Shown here: one piece after another, positions 46,368-54,585 of the stretch
How the letters are laid out: each line of letters opens with the position of its first letter
How positions within the stretch are numbered: the first letter of the stretch is position 1
Origin: Roseomonas sp. KE2513
GTDB taxonomy: Bacteria; Pseudomonadota; Alphaproteobacteria; Acetobacterales; Acetobacteraceae
Reading direction: 5' to 3'
Assembly (NCBI RefSeq): GCF_016107305.1
Contig: NZ_RCVR01000017.1
Coordinates: forward strand, 53,500-117,499
Length of the DNA stretch: 64,000 bases
Translations under genes and position numbers: made by a program
Notes under the pieces: model-generated
What the model was told of the DNA's origin: nothing
The model's input: only the letters and a program-made list of their open reading frames with translations
Database searches by the model: none

Positions 46368-47323
46368 TGTTCGACGCTGCCGTCCGCCTCTACGACTCCT
46401 TCACCAGCTGGCTCTTCCAGGTTGCCGTCCAGCCGGCGCTCTACCAACTCGGAATGATGGAGTGGGCGGAGGACGCCTTCTCCTGGATGGACTTCTTCGT
46501 CTTCGGCTTCGTGCAGGTGATCGTGGTCTATGCCGTCTGCCGCCCGCTGGAGGCCTGGCGGCCGGTGGAGCGCTGGGACGACCGGCGCGTGGTAGGGACC
46601 GACGTCGCTTACACCCTCCTCTCACGCCTGGGCGTGCTGCCGCTGATGGCCTTCGTCATCCTCGCGGGCGTGCAGGCGCAGGTGGCGGGCTGGATCGCCG
46701 ATCTCGGCTGGGTGGCGCCCAACCTCGAGACGTTGGTGCCAGGGCTGGAGAGCCGGCCGCTGGCGGCCTTCCTCGTCTATATCCTCATCCTCGATTTCGG
46801 CGAGTACTGGCGACACCGGCTGCAGCACAGCATCCCCTGGTGGTGGGCGCTTCACTCGATCCACCACGCCCAGGAGAAGATGACCTTCTGGACCGACGAC
46901 CGGAACCACGTGATCGACGACATGATCGCGGCCCTCTGGTTCGGCGGGCTCGCGCTGCTGATCGGCGTGCCGCCTGGTCAGTTCCCGCTCATCGTCCTCA
47001 TCCTGCGCGTGGCCGAGAGCCTGTCCCACGCGAATGTCCGCCTCTCCTTCGGCAAAGTCGGAGAGCGGCTGCTCGTCTCCCCGCGCTTCCACCGCCTGCA
47101 CCACGGGGTGCTTTCGGTGGGGCAGGAGGGGCGGAACTTCGCGGTGCTCTTCCCTCTCTGGGACATGATTTTCCGTACCGGCGACTTCCGCCGGGATGTC
47201 TTCCCCCACACCGGCGATCCCGAGGCGCCGCGCGAGTTCGTGCAGGGCGGCTGGTGGCGCCAGCAGGTGGCGGGGACGCGGCGCTTCTGGCGCGCGCTGC
47301 GCGGGCTGCCTGCCCGGGGCTGA
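46367..47323 (+). CDS. fatty acid hydroxylase / sterol desaturase family membrane protein
   Basis: 318-residue di-iron membrane enzyme with four or so helices. The His clusters are HRLQH (150-154), HSIHH and HRLHH, in the spacing of the superfamily, plus HANVRLSF. It could hydroxylate or desaturate a fatty acid, hopanoid or carotenoid. Third gene of the propeller-deacetylase cluster, which suggests modification of an envelope lipid or lipoglycan. Confidence 0.85.
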   Translation: MFDAAVRLYDSFTSWLFQVAVQPALYQLGMMEWAEDAFSWMDFFVFGFVQVIVVYAVCRPLEAWRPVERWDDRRVVGTDVAYTLLSRLGVLPLMAFVILAGVQAQVAGWIADLGWVAPNLETLVPGLESRPLAAFLVYILILDFGEYWRHRLQHSIPWWWALHSIHHAQEKMTFWTDDRNHVIDDMIAALWFGGLALLIGVPPGQFPLIVLILRVAESLSHANVRLSFGKVGERLLVSPRFHRLHHGVLSVGQEGRNFAVLFPLWDMIFRTGDFRRDVFPHTGDPEAPREFVQGGWWRQQVAGTRRFWRALRGLPARG

Positions 47324-47375
47324 CGCCGGGCGGCCCCTACTGCCGTGACCTTCCGGCCGCGTCGTTGCGGCCAAT

Positions 47376-47400
47376 GGAACCATTCCTCGCTTCCGCGGTT
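47376..47400 (+). promoter_or_regulatory. EcfG-type general-stress promoter
   Basis: GGAAC, 17 bases, GTT (context TGGAACC ... CGGTTTT), which fits the alphaproteobacterial EcfG (sigma-EcfG) consensus. It lies 124 bases before the first gene of a YqjD/DUF3618 envelope-stress operon, the kind of gene known to belong to this regulon. Confidence 0.65.
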
Positions 47401-47523
47401 TTCAGAACGCAGCTGACGGGGCGCCGCGCGTCCTTGGCGCCGTCCCGGTTCCGTTGCCGCTCCAAGCCGGGCGGTGCGGAGCAATCTGGGCGCGTCCTGG
47501 CGGATCATTGGGAGAGTTGGCGC

Positions 47524-48363
47524 ATGAGCGACTTGTCGAGGGACAATCCATCAGTAAGCCGCCCGGCCGGCGGCCAGCCTTCCCTCGCCGATGCAGGGGA
47601 GGATCTGCGTGCCGCAGCCTCCAGCATCGGCTCGCAGGCCTCGGAGGCGAAGGAGCGGATCGGCGAGCAGGCCGGCTCCGTGATCGATGAGGCGAAGGCG
47701 CAGGGTGCCGAGGTTGCTGACGCGGCGCGCGAGCGGGTCGAAGACCTTGCCGAGCAGGGCAAGGCCGCTGGGGCGGAGCGGGCGCATGGCCTGGCCAACG
47801 CCGTGCGCCGTGTGGCCGACGACCTCGAAGGCACCTCGCCCGAGATCGCGCGGCATGTTCGCGCCGCCGCAGAGTCTGTAGACGGCGTCTCCGCCGCGCT
47901 GCGCGAACGCAGCGTAGGCGATCTGGTGAACGAGGTAGGCGACTTCGCACGCCGTCAACCGGGCGCCTTCTTCGGTGCGGCCCTGGTGGCGGGTTTCGCC
48001 ATCTCCCGCTTCGCCAAGAGCTCGGCGGAGGGCGTGGCCGCTTCCTATGGTTCCCAGAGCGGCGCCGCGCAACGCCCGTCCTCGCAGGCAGGTGCCGGCA
48101 GCACGACGCGGCAGGGTTCCGACCTCGCAAACCCCGCGGCTCTCGACCGCACGACCGCCTCGGGCGCGCCGGGCTGGGTGCCGGAGGTCGGCGCGGCCGT
48201 CACCGCGCCGCATCGCAGCCACCCCGCAACCATGGCCGCCGCGAGCCTTGGCGGTGCGGTCGCGCACCGCGCGGGCGATGCCGCCCCGGGTTCAATGCCC
48301 ACGGATGTGGAGGTTGCCGCAGCCCCTGCGCTTCCTGGCAACCCGGCGGGGAGGTCCGCGTGA
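47524..48363 (+). CDS. YqjD/ElaB-like stress protein with C-terminal anchor
   Basis: 279 residues. Residues ~20-125 form an Ala/Glu-rich amphipathic coiled coil (DEAKAQGAEVADAARERVED), then FARRQPGAFFGAALVAGFAI, a glycine-zipper membrane segment seen in YqjD-type proteins, and a long low-complexity tail. Expected to sit at the inner membrane under stress. Overlaps the next gene. Confidence 0.65.
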   Translation: MSDLSRDNPSVSRPAGGQPSLADAGEDLRAAASSIGSQASEAKERIGEQAGSVIDEAKAQGAEVADAARERVEDLAEQGKAAGAERAHGLANAVRRVADDLEGTSPEIARHVRAAAESVDGVSAALRERSVGDLVNEVGDFARRQPGAFFGAALVAGFAISRFAKSSAEGVAASYGSQSGAAQRPSSQAGAGSTTRQGSDLANPAALDRTTASGAPGWVPEVGAAVTAPHRSHPATMAAASLGGAVAHRAGDAAPGSMPTDVEVAAAPALPGNPAGRSA

Positions 48364-48752
48364 TGTCCGACATGAACCGCTCCGTCCCTGACCTGCTGGG
48401 GGATCTCGTCCAGCAGACGACCACCCTCGTCCGCAAGGAGGTCCAGCTCGCCCGGGCCGAGATAGGCGAGAAGGTGAGCAAGGCCGGTGCCGCGGCGGGC
48501 GGCATCGCGGTCGGCGGCGTGCTGCTGCTCGCGGCGCTCGTGATCCTGCTGGAGGCGGTGGTCGCCTTCCTTGTCACTCTCGGCCTCTCGGCCCCGCTCG
48601 CCGGGTTGATCGTCGCCGTTGTGGTGGCGCTGATCGGCTACATCATGTTGCAGAGCGGGCTGAAGGCCTTGAAGGCGGGAAACCTGACCCCCGAGCGGAC
48701 GGTGAACCAGCTCTCGCGCGATGCGCAGGCGGCGAAGGAGACGGTGCGGTGA
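48363..48752 (+). CDS. phage-holin superfamily III (holin-X) type membrane protein
   Basis: 129 residues. The N-terminal amphipathic helix (LLGDLVQQTTTLVRKEVQLARAE) and two membrane helices (VLLLAALVILLEAVVAFLV and LAGLIVAVVVALIGYIML) match the Holin_3_6/actinobacterial holin-X family, a common partner of DUF3618 proteins and not evidence of a prophage. Start and stop overlap both neighbours. Confidence 0.8.
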   Translation: MSDMNRSVPDLLGDLVQQTTTLVRKEVQLARAEIGEKVSKAGAAAGGIAVGGVLLLAALVILLEAVVAFLVTLGLSAPLAGLIVAVVVALIGYIMLQSGLKALKAGNLTPERTVNQLSRDAQAAKETVR

Positions 48753-50020
48753 GCGCGACGAACATGGACCAGAGCACGGATCCTGGAAACAAGTCGGCCA
48801 GCGAGATCGAGGGCGAGGTCGAACAGACCCGGGCGCGCGTGACGGAGACGATCGAGGCGCTGCGCGATCGAATGTCGCCGGGGCAGATGGTCGATCAGGT
48901 CATGGAATACGCGCGCGGCTCGGGCGGCGCGGATTTCATGCGCAACTTCGGCACCTCCGTGCGCGACAATCCGCTGCCGGTCGCGATGATCGGCGCGGGC
49001 ATCGCCTGGCTGATGCTGTCGGGCGACCGCAAGGCCTCGCCCGGGCGCGACGCGATGCTCGCCTTGCCGGCGCCGGTCGCGCCCGCCACCACGATGCACG
49101 GCACCTCGGCCTCCGGCAGCGGGATGATGGGCACTGCCCGCGCGAGGGTCTCGGGCGTGGCCGAAGGCGCGCGAGATGCGCTCGGTTCTGGTGCCGGGGC
49201 GATCGGCGACGCGGCGGAGCGGGCGCGCGGCGCGGCCTCCCGTGCGGTGGATGCGATCACCGGTGTTGCCTCCAGCGCGGCGGAGGCGATCTCGGACACC
49301 GCTTCCGGCGCCGCCAACGCGGCCTCTCGCCTCGCGGGAGGCGTCGCGGATGCGACGTCCGATGCGGCTTCGGGCGTGGCGGGCACGGCGGACCACCTGC
49401 TCCACCAGGCACGCGAGGGTGTCGGGCGGGCCGCCGATGCGGGCTCCGCCCGCGCGGGGTCGCTCGCCTCCTCCGCCTCGAGCGGCTGGAGCCGGATCGC
49501 CGAGGAGCAACCGCTGCTGTTGGGCGCGCTGGGCCTCGCCCTCGGTGCGGCGCTCGGTGCCATCCTCCCGCGCACGCGGACCGAGGACGAGCTGATGGGC
49601 CGTACCAGCGACGAGCTGACCGAGCGCGCAGGCGCCGCTGCCCAGAGCGGGATGGAGCGTGCGGCGGAGATGGCCGGGCAGCAGCTCAACCGGGCGCAGT
49701 CGGTGGTGGCGGATACCTATGCCATCTCGAAGGACAAGCTGAACAAGGACGGCCTCACGGCCGATACGGTCGGCGACGTGGTCGGCACCGCTGCCTCTCG
49801 CCTCGCCGATGCAGCGAAGGAAACCGTGCGAGGCGTGACCGAGGAGGCCCGCAAGGGGTTGGGAAGCGAAGGGGGAGGGGAGCAGCAGGCTTCGCCGCCG
49901 CCGGAAACGGGGCAGGCTAAGCCCGTTGCTCCGGCGAGCGGCGCGACTGGCCCGACCGCCTTTCCCGCGGCGACGCCTAGCTCCGGCGCCGGCTCGACAA
50001 CGCGTAGCGGGCCGCTTTGA
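48749..50020 (+). CDS. DUF3618 domain protein with long Ala/Ser-rich tail
   Basis: 423 residues from a GTG start. The DUF3618 signature is EIEGEVEQTRARVTETIEALRDRMSP at about 19-44, followed by NPLPVAMIGAGIAWLML membrane segment. A long repetitive Ala/Ser/Gly/Asp tract with amphipathic periodicity and a second hydrophobic stretch (LLLGALGLALGAALGAIL) come after. Third gene of the stress operon; probably shapes or tethers the envelope under stress. Confidence 0.78.
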   Translation: MSATNMDQSTDPGNKSASEIEGEVEQTRARVTETIEALRDRMSPGQMVDQVMEYARGSGGADFMRNFGTSVRDNPLPVAMIGAGIAWLMLSGDRKASPGRDAMLALPAPVAPATTMHGTSASGSGMMGTARARVSGVAEGARDALGSGAGAIGDAAERARGAASRAVDAITGVASSAAEAISDTASGAANAASRLAGGVADATSDAASGVAGTADHLLHQAREGVGRAADAGSARAGSLASSASSGWSRIAEEQPLLLGALGLALGAALGAILPRTRTEDELMGRTSDELTERAGAAAQSGMERAAEMAGQQLNRAQSVVADTYAISKDKLNKDGLTADTVGDVVGTAASRLADAAKETVRGVTEEARKGLGSEGGGEQQASPPPETGQAKPVAPASGATGPTAFPAATPSSGAGSTTRSGPL

Positions 50021-50043
50021 GGCGATCGATTCGCTGCGCCCAT

Positions 50044-50089
50044 GGAGAGGGCTCTGCCCTCTCCGCATATCCAGGGCAGTGCCTTGGAT
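50044..50089. repeat. double extragenic palindrome
   Basis: Two adjacent hairpins: GGAGAGGGC-TCT-GCCCTCTCC (50044-50064) and a 9-bp stem with one G-T pair around ATCCAGGGC/GCCTTGGAT (50069-50089). The motif style (GGGCTCTGCCC cores) resembles REP-like extragenic palindromes of GC-rich alphaproteobacteria. No T-run, so not a classical terminator, although it lies after the stress operon. Confidence 0.5.
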
Positions 50090-50214
50090 CCATCGAGGGT
50101 TTGAGGCCGTCTGATTGCCGTCTGGATATCGCGGAGCCTTGCTGAACATGCCGGCGCCTCCGTGATGCCACGCAGAGCGAAGAAGATGATGGTGAGGGGC
50201 CTGCTGGCGGACAT

Positions 50215-50712
50215 TCAGGAGGAGGCTGATGCCGCCTCGAGCGCTTCAGCCATTAGATCGAGCAGAGCGCTGGCGAAGTCGCGCATGTTCCTTGCCCGGA
50301 CGGCCGATCCTGTCTCGATCGTCCGCACAAGCTCGATCGGCCCCGAGATGGCGAGACAGCTGTGGCCTGCGGCATCGCCGTAGCGGTTGCCGGAGGGCCC
50401 AGCGGCGCCGGTTTCGGCGATGCCCCAACTCGTCCCGAAGCGTTCCCGCAACGTGCGGGCGAGAAGTTGGGCATAGGGCTCGGAGGAGGAGCGCATGCCC
50501 GCCATCCGCTCGGGCGTAATGCCAAGGAGCGCAGCCCGGGCCTCGGCCGTGTAAACCACGGCGCCGCCCAGGAAGTACGCGCTGGCCCCGGGCACGGCGA
50601 GTAGCGCGGCGGAGACGAGCCCGCCGCTGGAGGACTCTGCGACGGCGATCGTCTCCCGGCGGGCCTTCAGCATGGCCCCGATGGCGGCCGCGCGGGGCAG
50701 GATGACGTCCAT
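50215..50712 (-). CDS. CinA C-terminal domain protein (nicotinamide-nucleotide amidohydrolase-like)
   Basis: 165 residues, the stand-alone CinA-C domain (PncC). AVAESSSGGLVSAAL, YFLGGAVVYTAEARAALLG, GIAETGAAGPSG and the small C-terminal helix match the family. Would deamidate NMN. ATG 50712 has GAGGTG upstream; the second Gly-rich block lacks the usual GPGG but keeps the Thr-Gly core. Confidence 0.85.
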   Translation of the reverse strand: MDVILPRAAAIGAMLKARRETIAVAESSSGGLVSAALLAVPGASAYFLGGAVVYTAEARAALLGITPERMAGMRSSSEPYAQLLARTLRERFGTSWGIAETGAAGPSGNRYGDAAGHSCLAISGPIELVRTIETGSAVRARNMRDFASALLDLMAEALEAASASS

Positions 50713-50792
50713 GGCTTCACCTCGGGCCCGTTTCCTCCTCATTCCTGTCGCAACGGCCGGGCGCGGGCAAGCCGCGGCCCGGCCGCTGGCGT

Positions 50793-52361
50793 TTAGCCCG
50801 GCGAGGCCGGGGCGGGCTGCGGAGCCGGATCGGCAGGCGCGGGCTCCGGTACCGGTGGCGCGGCGCGCAACCGCGCGGCGTTCTCCTCGAGCGTGGAGAT
50901 CTCCTGCCGACGCTGGGTCGCCTGCTCGATCAGCGCCGCCACCTCGGCCCGAAGGCGCTCCAGGCCGGAGCCGGAGGTGGTGATGTCCGCCTGAAGCGCG
51001 GTCGAGCGGCCCTCCAGCGCGCGCAGACGTGCCGTGGCTTCCTCGATGTTGCGGGCCAGTTCGGCATTGCGTGCGGTGCTCTCCTCCACCTCCTTGCGGC
51101 GGGCGGCGAGGTCGTTCTCGCTGGCCGCCGCAGCCTGCCGGAGCTCGCCGAGGCGGCGGTCGGCCTCGGCCAGGGCCTGCTGGCGACCGGCCAGCGCGGC
51201 CTCGGCCTCGCTCACCTGGGTGCGGAGTGCGGTCGCGCGCTCCTCCATAGCGGCGGACTGCTGCTGGGAAGCGGCGGCCGCCTGCTGCGCCGCGGCGGCG
51301 GCCTGCTGGGCATTGGCGAGGTTGCCGTTCAGCTCCGCCAGCCGCGCTTCGGCTGGTGCGATCGCCTCCGCCGCCTGGCGCAGCTCGCCGAGGCGGCCCT
51401 CGGCCGCGGTCGCGGCGGCGGTTGCCTCGGCCACGCGGGCCTGCGCCACACGCAGCGCCTCGGCGGCGGCCTGGGTATTGCGGTTCAGCTCGGCTAGCCG
51501 CGTCTCGGCACCGGCCAGGTCGCCCTGGCGGGCGGCGAGGGCGGCTTCGGCGGCGGTGATCGCCTCGCGCAGCTGCTGGGCACGCCCGTCGGCGCCGGCA
51601 ATGGCGGACTGGCGGGTGGTCAGTGCCTCCTGCGCCTGCCCGGTTTCGGCGACGAGGGCGGCGACGCGGGCCTGGGCGGCCTCGGCGGCGGCGCTCAGCT
51701 CGGCCGTGCGGGCCTCGGCCTCGCGGAGCGCGCGGGTAGCGGCCTCCTGCTGGCTGCCGAGCGAGGCGAGTTCCGACCGGCGCTGAGCCAGGGCGGTCTC
51801 GGCCTCGGTCACCTGAGCGCGTGCCTGATCGAGCGAGGCGGCCGCTGCCTGGGCCTGCTGGCGGAGGTTATTCACTTGGCCTTCTGTGGCGCGGGAAGCG
51901 GCGGTCAGCTCGTTCACCCGCGCCTCCGCGGCGCTGCCCTGCTGGCTCAGCTCGGCGAGACGGGCCTGGGCGGCCTGCGTGCCGGTGGCGAGTTCACGGC
52001 CGCGGGCCTCGGCCTGGGCCGTCGCGGCGCGGGCAGCTTCGGCGCGCTGGTTAAGCGCGGTGAGGTCGCCATTCGCCTGCCGCTCGCGCGCCAGGGTGCC
52101 GTCGAGGTCCGCGAGACGGGCGGCCTGGCCGCGCCGGGCGGCCTCCGCGGTTTCCAGCCGGTTCCCGCGCGAGATCGCCAGGGACCAGCCAATGACGAGC
52201 AGGAGGAGAAGGACGCCGAGCGTGCCGATGACCGTCCAGGAAAGGCCGAGAAAGCCTGGCTTGGGCGCGGAAAGGCCGGGACTGGCTGCCGGCTTCGTCG
52301 CGGTCGGGGAAGGCGGCGCTCCCCGGCCCGGGGGAGCGCCGTTGCGCTGGTTGTTTGCCAT
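50793..52361 (-). CDS. large Ala-rich coiled-coil inner-membrane protein
   Basis: 522 residues: Pro/Ala-rich cytosolic head, one membrane helix at about 42-64 (VIGTLGVLLLLLVIGWSLAI), then about 420 residues of near-continuous coiled coil made of Ala/Glu/Gln/Arg with repeating LAELN/ARVAE/AAAEAAQ units, and a Pro-rich end. Probably projects into the periplasm. Such proteins usually serve as spacers or scaffolds; no enzymatic domain. The high repetition is of the low-complexity kind, not a tandem repeat. Confidence 0.7.
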   Translation of the reverse strand: MANNQRNGAPPGRGAPPSPTATKPAASPGLSAPKPGFLGLSWTVIGTLGVLLLLLVIGWSLAISRGNRLETAEAARRGQAARLADLDGTLARERQANGDLTALNQRAEAARAATAQAEARGRELATGTQAAQARLAELSQQGSAAEARVNELTAASRATEGQVNNLRQQAQAAAASLDQARAQVTEAETALAQRRSELASLGSQQEAATRALREAEARTAELSAAAEAAQARVAALVAETGQAQEALTTRQSAIAGADGRAQQLREAITAAEAALAARQGDLAGAETRLAELNRNTQAAAEALRVAQARVAEATAAATAAEGRLGELRQAAEAIAPAEARLAELNGNLANAQQAAAAAQQAAAASQQQSAAMEERATALRTQVSEAEAALAGRQQALAEADRRLGELRQAAAASENDLAARRKEVEESTARNAELARNIEEATARLRALEGRSTALQADITTSGSGLERLRAEVAALIEQATQRRQEISTLEENAARLRAAPPVPEPAPADPAPQPAPASPG

Positions 52362-52689
52362 GGTGTCGCGCCTCACAGAGGGGGTGGCGGTGCGCCGGGC
52401 CTGGGGGTGGCCGGGGTCGCGTGGCACTTAGCCGGGCAACGCGCGGGGCGCGAGACAAGGGGGAGGGAGCCCGCCGGAATGTGAGGGGGTGCCGGTGGTC
52501 TGCTTGCCTCTCCTGCCGGTGCGGCCTAGCCTTGCTAAAGGATTGAACGGAAAAGAACCCGCGCTCCTGCGCGCCGGGAAGGGGAGGGGCGAGGATGCGC
52601 GTTGCGCTGCGGTGCCTCCCTGCCGTTCGCACGGCCGGCTGGGAGGGCGCTTCCGACCCTCGCCCGGCGGCATCGTTGGAGAGCCCCAC

Positions 52690-53583
52690 TTGACCGAACA
52701 GACCGCTTCCGTCCTCCGCGCGGGCGAGGCCTTCCGCTGGCCAGGGGGCGCGCGGGTCGGGATCGTTTTCAACATCGCCTATGAGGGCTGGTCAGAGGGG
52801 CAGGTGCCGGGGATCGGCCCGATGGGCAATCCGCTGAAGCCCGGCTTTTTCGACGCGAACGCCGCGAGCTGGGGCCTCTACGGCGCGACGCGCGGCATCT
52901 GGCGGGCGCTGGAAGTGGCCGCACGGAACGGCGTGAAGACGAGCGTGATGACGAACGGCGTGCTGGCGGAGAAGTGGCCGGACACGGTGCGCGCCATCCA
53001 TCGCGGCGGGCACGAGGTGGTGGCGCATTCCTACGGGATGGACGTCATCCCTGTTTACCTCGACGAGGCCGGGCAGCGGGAGAACATCCGCCGCACCACG
53101 GGGCTGATTGCCGACATCACCGGCGAGGCGCCGCGGGGCTGGATCAGCCCGCGCGGCACGGGCAGCCCGATCCATGTCGGCCTGCTCGCCGAGGCCGGAT
53201 ACCTGCACCACGGCGACTGCAACGACGACGACCTGCCCTATCTCGCGCGGGAGGGCGGCGCGGAGATCGTCGCCATACCGCTCATCATGGACGTGAACGA
53301 CCTGCCGAGCGCCATCCGCTACGGCAACAACGCCCGCGCCATGCTCGAGCAGTTCCAGGACGCCTTCTCCGCGATGCGCGAGCGCGAGACGCGGCCGGTG
53401 ATGCTCGACGTGACGATCCACACCCATGTCTATGGCCGCCCCGCCGGCGCCTGGGTCTTCGACGAGATCATGCGGCAGGTGAAGGCCGCGAGCGATGTCT
53501 GGACAGGCACGCGGCTGGAAGCGGCGGAGCACCTGATGGCGAACCGCGGCGCGCTGACGGCCACCCCCCATGTCGCGGGTTAG
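52690..53583 (+). CDS. PuuE-like polysaccharide deacetylase family protein
   Basis: 297 residues from a TTG start with GGAGAG 8 bases upstream; no ATG fits the family N-terminus. The NodB fold is of the uricase-like/allantoinase (PuuE) type: IAYEGW at the beginning, GVKTSVMTNGVLAEKW, GGHEVVAHSYGMD, RGWISPRGTGSP, and HTHVYGRP for the last metal ligand. Usually acts on small cyclic amides rather than glycans. Its 3' end overlaps the Bug protein gene by 14 bases, so they share a catabolic role. Confidence 0.75.
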   Translation: MTEQTASVLRAGEAFRWPGGARVGIVFNIAYEGWSEGQVPGIGPMGNPLKPGFFDANAASWGLYGATRGIWRALEVAARNGVKTSVMTNGVLAEKWPDTVRAIHRGGHEVVAHSYGMDVIPVYLDEAGQRENIRRTTGLIADITGEAPRGWISPRGTGSPIHVGLLAEAGYLHHGDCNDDDLPYLAREGGAEIVAIPLIMDVNDLPSAIRYGNNARAMLEQFQDAFSAMRERETRPVMLDVTIHTHVYGRPAGAWVFDEIMRQVKAASDVWTGTRLEAAEHLMANRGALTATPHVAG

Positions 53584-54556
53584 CCGCGTGCTCGGCCGGC
53601 GCGGGTTGCTCGGCGGGGCGGGTGCGCTGCTGCCGCTGACAACCTTCGCGCAGGCGCCGGCGGGTGCCTGGCCCGATCGGCCGGTACGGATGGCCGTCGC
53701 CTTCGCGCCCGCGGGGCCCGCGGACCTCGTCGGGCGCATCGTGGGCGACCGGCTGACCCAGATCTGGGGCCAAGCGGCCGTGATCGAGAACCGCGCGGGA
53801 GCTGGCGGCAATATCGGCGCGCAACTCGTCGCCCGGGCACGGCCGGACGGCTACACCGCGCTCGTCACCACCAGCGCCTTCGCGGTGAACCCGAGCCTGT
53901 CCCGCAGCGCCGGCTACCGGCCGGAGGAGCTGGTGCCGGCGGCGCTCATGGCCTCCACGCCGAACCTGCTGGCGGTGCGGCCGGACTTTCCGGCGAAGGA
54001 TATCGGGGAGCTGATCGCCTACGCGCGTCGGCAGCCGCTGAACTTCGGCAGCGCGGGCGTCGGCACCACGCCGCATCTCTCGGCGGAGCGGCTGTTCCGG
54101 CTGCTGGCGAAGGTGGACGCGCAGCATATCCCCTTCACCGGTGCCGGGCCCGCGTTGACGGCCGTGCTCGGCGGGCAGTTGGAGCTGGCCAGCGTGGCGC
54201 TGCCGGCTGCGATGGAGATGGTGCGGCAGGGAAGCGTGCGCGGGCTGGCCGTGACTGGTGCGCACCGCTCCGCCGCGCTGCCCGAGGTGCCGACACTGGA
54301 GGAGCAGGGCTTCACGGGCGTGGACGACGTGACCTGGACCGCCCTGTTCTTCCCCGCCGCCACGCCCGCCGCCATCGTCGCGAAGGCGAATGCCGACGTG
54401 GCGCAGGCGCTGGCCGATCCCGGCACGCGGAGCCGGCTGGAGGCGGTGGGCTTCGACGCGATGGGCGGGAGCCTGGAGGAGGCCTCCACCTACGTGGCGA
54501 ACGAGATCCGCCGCTGGGGCGAGGTTGTGCGGGCCATCGGCATCACCACGGATTAG
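53570..54556 (+). CDS. Bug/TctC family solute-binding protein
   Basis: 328 residues. Tat-like signal (GRRGLLGGAGALLPLTTFAQ) and the Bug start WPDRPVRMAVAFAPAGPADLVGR; IENRAGAGGNIGAQ, DGYTALV and FGSAGVGTTPHLSAERL follow. Overlaps the deacetylase gene, which suggests it delivers that enzyme's substrate. Confidence 0.88.
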   Translation: MSRVSRVLGRRGLLGGAGALLPLTTFAQAPAGAWPDRPVRMAVAFAPAGPADLVGRIVGDRLTQIWGQAAVIENRAGAGGNIGAQLVARARPDGYTALVTTSAFAVNPSLSRSAGYRPEELVPAALMASTPNLLAVRPDFPAKDIGELIAYARRQPLNFGSAGVGTTPHLSAERLFRLLAKVDAQHIPFTGAGPALTAVLGGQLELASVALPAAMEMVRQGSVRGLAVTGAHRSAALPEVPTLEEQGFTGVDDVTWTALFFPAATPAAIVAKANADVAQALADPGTRSRLEAVGFDAMGGSLEEASTYVANEIRRWGEVVRAIGITTD

Positions 54557-54585
54557 GCCGCCCCGCGGCTTACGAAGAGCACTCC

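Noticed and set aside
48363..48752. Prophage holin
   Set aside because: Holin-X-like proteins are common partners of DUF3618 proteins; no phage genes nearby.
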